The notes under the pieces were generated by a model. That model did no database searches. It was not told the origin of the DNA and saw nothing but the letters and a program-made list of their open reading frames with translations. From Candidatus Bathyarchaeota archaeon (GTDB taxonomy: Archaea; Thermoproteota; Bathyarchaeia; TCS64), in the NCBI GenBank assembly GCA_013619005.1, contig JABXKY010000352.1:1-7519 (forward strand): DNA of 7,519 nt, in the 5' to 3' direction. Every line of letters begins with the position of its first letter. Positions within the stretch are counted from its first letter, which is position 1. The position numbers and the translations under genes were made by a program. Below, one piece after another: positions 6,151 through 7,519 of the stretch.

Positions 6151-6840
6151 ATGAGCGGGTTAAACGTGCAGGGAATAGTGTTCGACCTAGACGCGACGCT
6201 GATCAACCTTGGGGGCTTCGTCGAGTGGAGGAAGGCACATGAGGAGATAGTCGAAAACTATCTTGAGCTTGACTGCGATGACGAGACCGTGGCGGCTTGC
6301 AGCGCAAAGGGGCTGTTCACGATGCTGGAGGAGATGTACGAGAACCTCCAGTATCAGAGGGGGGACGAGGAGGCGAGGAGCGTCCAGGACTCCGCCTACG
6401 ATATACTCAGTGGATTCGAGGAGAAGGGGGTGGAATCATGCACCCTCATGGACGGCTGCGTCAACACCCTTGACTGGATAAAGGAGAAGGGGGTTCCAAT
6501 GGGCATCTGCACATCAAACTCGCTAAAATCAGCGGAGGCCGCTCTCGATCTTCAGGGGCTAAGCCATTATTTCAAGGTCGTCGTGGGGAGAAACGTTGAT
6601 TTCCCCATGAAGCCTCATCCCGCGCAGCTTGTGGAGTGTTTCAGGCAGATCAGTGTTGAACCATCCAGGGGGGTTATGGTGGGCGACAGCCACAAGGACA
6701 TCATAGCGGGGAAGAAGGCCGGGGCTTTCACCATCGGTGTCCCTGTCTACTTCACAAGGCTTGAGCTAATGAAGGATGCTGATGTTGACATCATCATTAA
6801 TAATTTAAATGCACTTCCCGCGGTTCTAGAGGGCCTCTAA
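6151..6840 (+). CDS. HAD-superfamily hydrolase (phosphatase type)
   Basis: This 229-residue cytosolic protein is a haloacid dehalogenase-type hydrolase, probably a phosphatase for a small phosphorylated metabolite. The four HAD motifs are present: FDLDATL (11-17) with nucleophile Asp12 and acid/base Asp14; Thr121 in GICTSNS; Lys154 in MKPHP; and the Mg-binding VGDSHKD (177-183) with Asp179 and Asp183. A helical cap lies between about residues 20 and 100, as in subfamily I enzymes such as phosphoglycolate phosphatase. Motif I has Ala15 where Gly is usual, a tolerated variant. The substrate cannot be read from the sequence. The ATG at 6151 is favoured by the TATA box 28 bases upstream; an ATG at 6128 opens only an eight-codon frame. 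The gene faces away from the oxidoreductase operon, and its stop TAA overlaps the rhomboid gene's stop in CTAA (6837-6840). Confidence 0.88.
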   Translation: MSGLNVQGIVFDLDATLINLGGFVEWRKAHEEIVENYLELDCDDETVAACSAKGLFTMLEEMYENLQYQRGDEEARSVQDSAYDILSGFEEKGVESCTLMDGCVNTLDWIKEKGVPMGICTSNSLKSAEAALDLQGLSHYFKVVVGRNVDFPMKPHPAQLVECFRQISVEPSRGVMVGDSHKDIIAGKKAGAFTIGVPVYFTRLELMKDADVDIIINNLNALPAVLEGL

Positions 6841-7514
6841 ACTGTGTACCCTTCAAGGTAGAAGAAAACAAAGTAAAGGGCCACCAGAGTCAGCACAGAT
6901 ACCACTAATCCCCTCATCGCCTTGTTATAGTCCAGCCCGAATGCCCCGATCCCGCCCACCAGGAACCCGTACAAGTGCATATCGTGAGCAACATTCACGT
7001 CGTTCGCGTACACCAGGGAGACGACCTCGACCACGATCATCCCCAAGCCAAGCATCACACCGGGCAACGGAATGAACAAGGCTGATGTAAACTTAAAAGG
7101 CATCAACAGCAGGAGCAACGCTATTGCCCCGAATACAGCACCAGATGCACCTATTACGGGCATCGTTGAGGCTGGATTATTCAGGACGTGGAAATAACCC
7201 GAAACCATCCCCGACCCGACTAGGATGATCCCAAACTTGGCGCCCCCCACCTCTGACTCAACGGCCCTTCCCACGCTGAGCAGAACGATCATGTTTGACA
7301 CGAGGTGCTGCAGGTTGATGTGCAAGAACATGTACGAGAAAAGGCTGAAAAAGTTCTGGTCTGACATGAACGTGGCCGGCTGTAACGAGTACTCGGATAA
7401 GAGCACGTGGAAGAACGACATGGGCATCATGAAGCCTCCGAAGAATACGAGGACGCAGACCGTTACAAAGAGGTACGTGAAGACCGGCTCGTGCCTGCTG
7501 GACATATCAAGCAT
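6837..7514 (-). CDS. Rhomboid family intramembrane serine protease
   Basis: This 225-residue integral membrane protein cleaves transmembrane segments of other membrane proteins within the lipid bilayer. The catalytic dyad is visible: Ser124 in GASGAVFG and His180 in HDMHLYGFLVG. His70 and Asn74 in HINLQHLVSN (65-74) match the His and Asn that stabilise the oxyanion in E. coli GlpG. Hydrophobic segments lie near 12-31, 55-80, 92-110, 118-140, 143-168, 175-194 and 200-221, which gives six core helices plus one extra at the C-terminus. There is no N-terminal cytoplasmic domain and no zinc finger. The start is taken at the ATG at 7514; another in-frame ATG lies at 7505. The frame is still open at the right edge five bases away, so the true start could lie outside. 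The substrate is unknown. Confidence 0.88.
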   Translation of the reverse strand: MLDMSSRHEPVFTYLFVTVCVLVFFGGFMMPMSFFHVLLSEYSLQPATFMSDQNFFSLFSYMFLHINLQHLVSNMIVLLSVGRAVESEVGGAKFGIILVGSGMVSGYFHVLNNPASTMPVIGASGAVFGAIALLLLLMPFKFTSALFIPLPGVMLGLGMIVVEVVSLVYANDVNVAHDMHLYGFLVGGIGAFGLDYNKAMRGLVVSVLTLVALYFVFFYLEGYTV

Positions 7515-7519
7515 TAATC

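Noticed and set aside
6151..6840. HAD protein as a dedicated partner of the oxidoreductase operon
   Set aside because: The genes are divergent with separate candidate promoters and the HAD substrate is unknown. Shared use of the dyad at 6056-6092 is possible but nothing in the sequence links the functions.
1..7519. CRISPR array, transposon ends, integrase or toxin-antitoxin system
   Set aside because: Reading both strands, I found no regularly spaced direct repeats, no terminal inverted repeats with target duplication and no matching protein families. The tRNA-Thr 3' end, a possible integration site, has no integrase nearby and no repeated copy of its 3' end that I could find.

Overview
This window most likely comes from an archaeon with a compact genome of moderate GC content. 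The evidence is: TATA-like boxes (one preceded by a BRE-like hexamer) about 26-29 bases upstream of start codons that lack a Shine-Dalgarno site (leaderless type); a 2-oxoacid:ferredoxin oxidoreductase operon in the archaeal subunit order gamma-delta-alpha-beta; heavy use of AGG for arginine and ATA for isoleucine; and a tRNA-Thr with U as discriminator base. I cannot name the lineage from the sequence alone.

Layout from left to right. The 3' part of an endonuclease IV gene (+, 1-401) ends tail to tail with a probable 80-residue basic protein of unknown function (-, 640-398); the two stop codons share one CTAG. A 300-base AT-rich stretch without a recognisable gene follows, holding a TATA box for the small gene and the promoter of tRNA-Thr(GGT) (+, 941-1018). 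Two bases after the tRNA, a 688-residue M3A-type oligopeptidase resembling bacterial PrlC/OpdA ends on the opposite strand (3087-1021). Upstream of it lies the oxidoreductase operon (-, 5974-3127): a fused gamma-delta subunit, then alpha, then beta, with junctions of 1 and 0 bases. A divergent promoter region (5975-6150) with a strong bulged inverted repeat separates the operon from a HAD-superfamily hydrolase (+, 6151-6840). The hydrolase overlaps by four bases the end of a rhomboid intramembrane protease (-, 7514-6837), which runs to the right edge.

The three oxidoreductase genes form one enzyme: alpha and beta carry the thiamine diphosphate active site and the proximal 4Fe-4S cluster, while the gamma-delta protein supplies the gamma domain and two further 4Fe-4S clusters that pass electrons to ferredoxin. 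It would link pyruvate or another 2-oxoacid to its acyl-CoA. The oligopeptidase could feed the same central metabolism by degrading peptides to amino acids, but it has its own apparent promoter. The remaining genes serve DNA repair, phosphate-ester hydrolysis and membrane proteolysis and show no functional link to the operon.

I see no CRISPR array, insertion sequence, prophage or toxin-antitoxin pair. Most of the window is ordinary housekeeping DNA. The points most worth a second look are the alpha subunit's shortened substrate loop, the gamma-delta fusion, the bacterial-type M3A peptidase, the small gene, and the bulged dyad.
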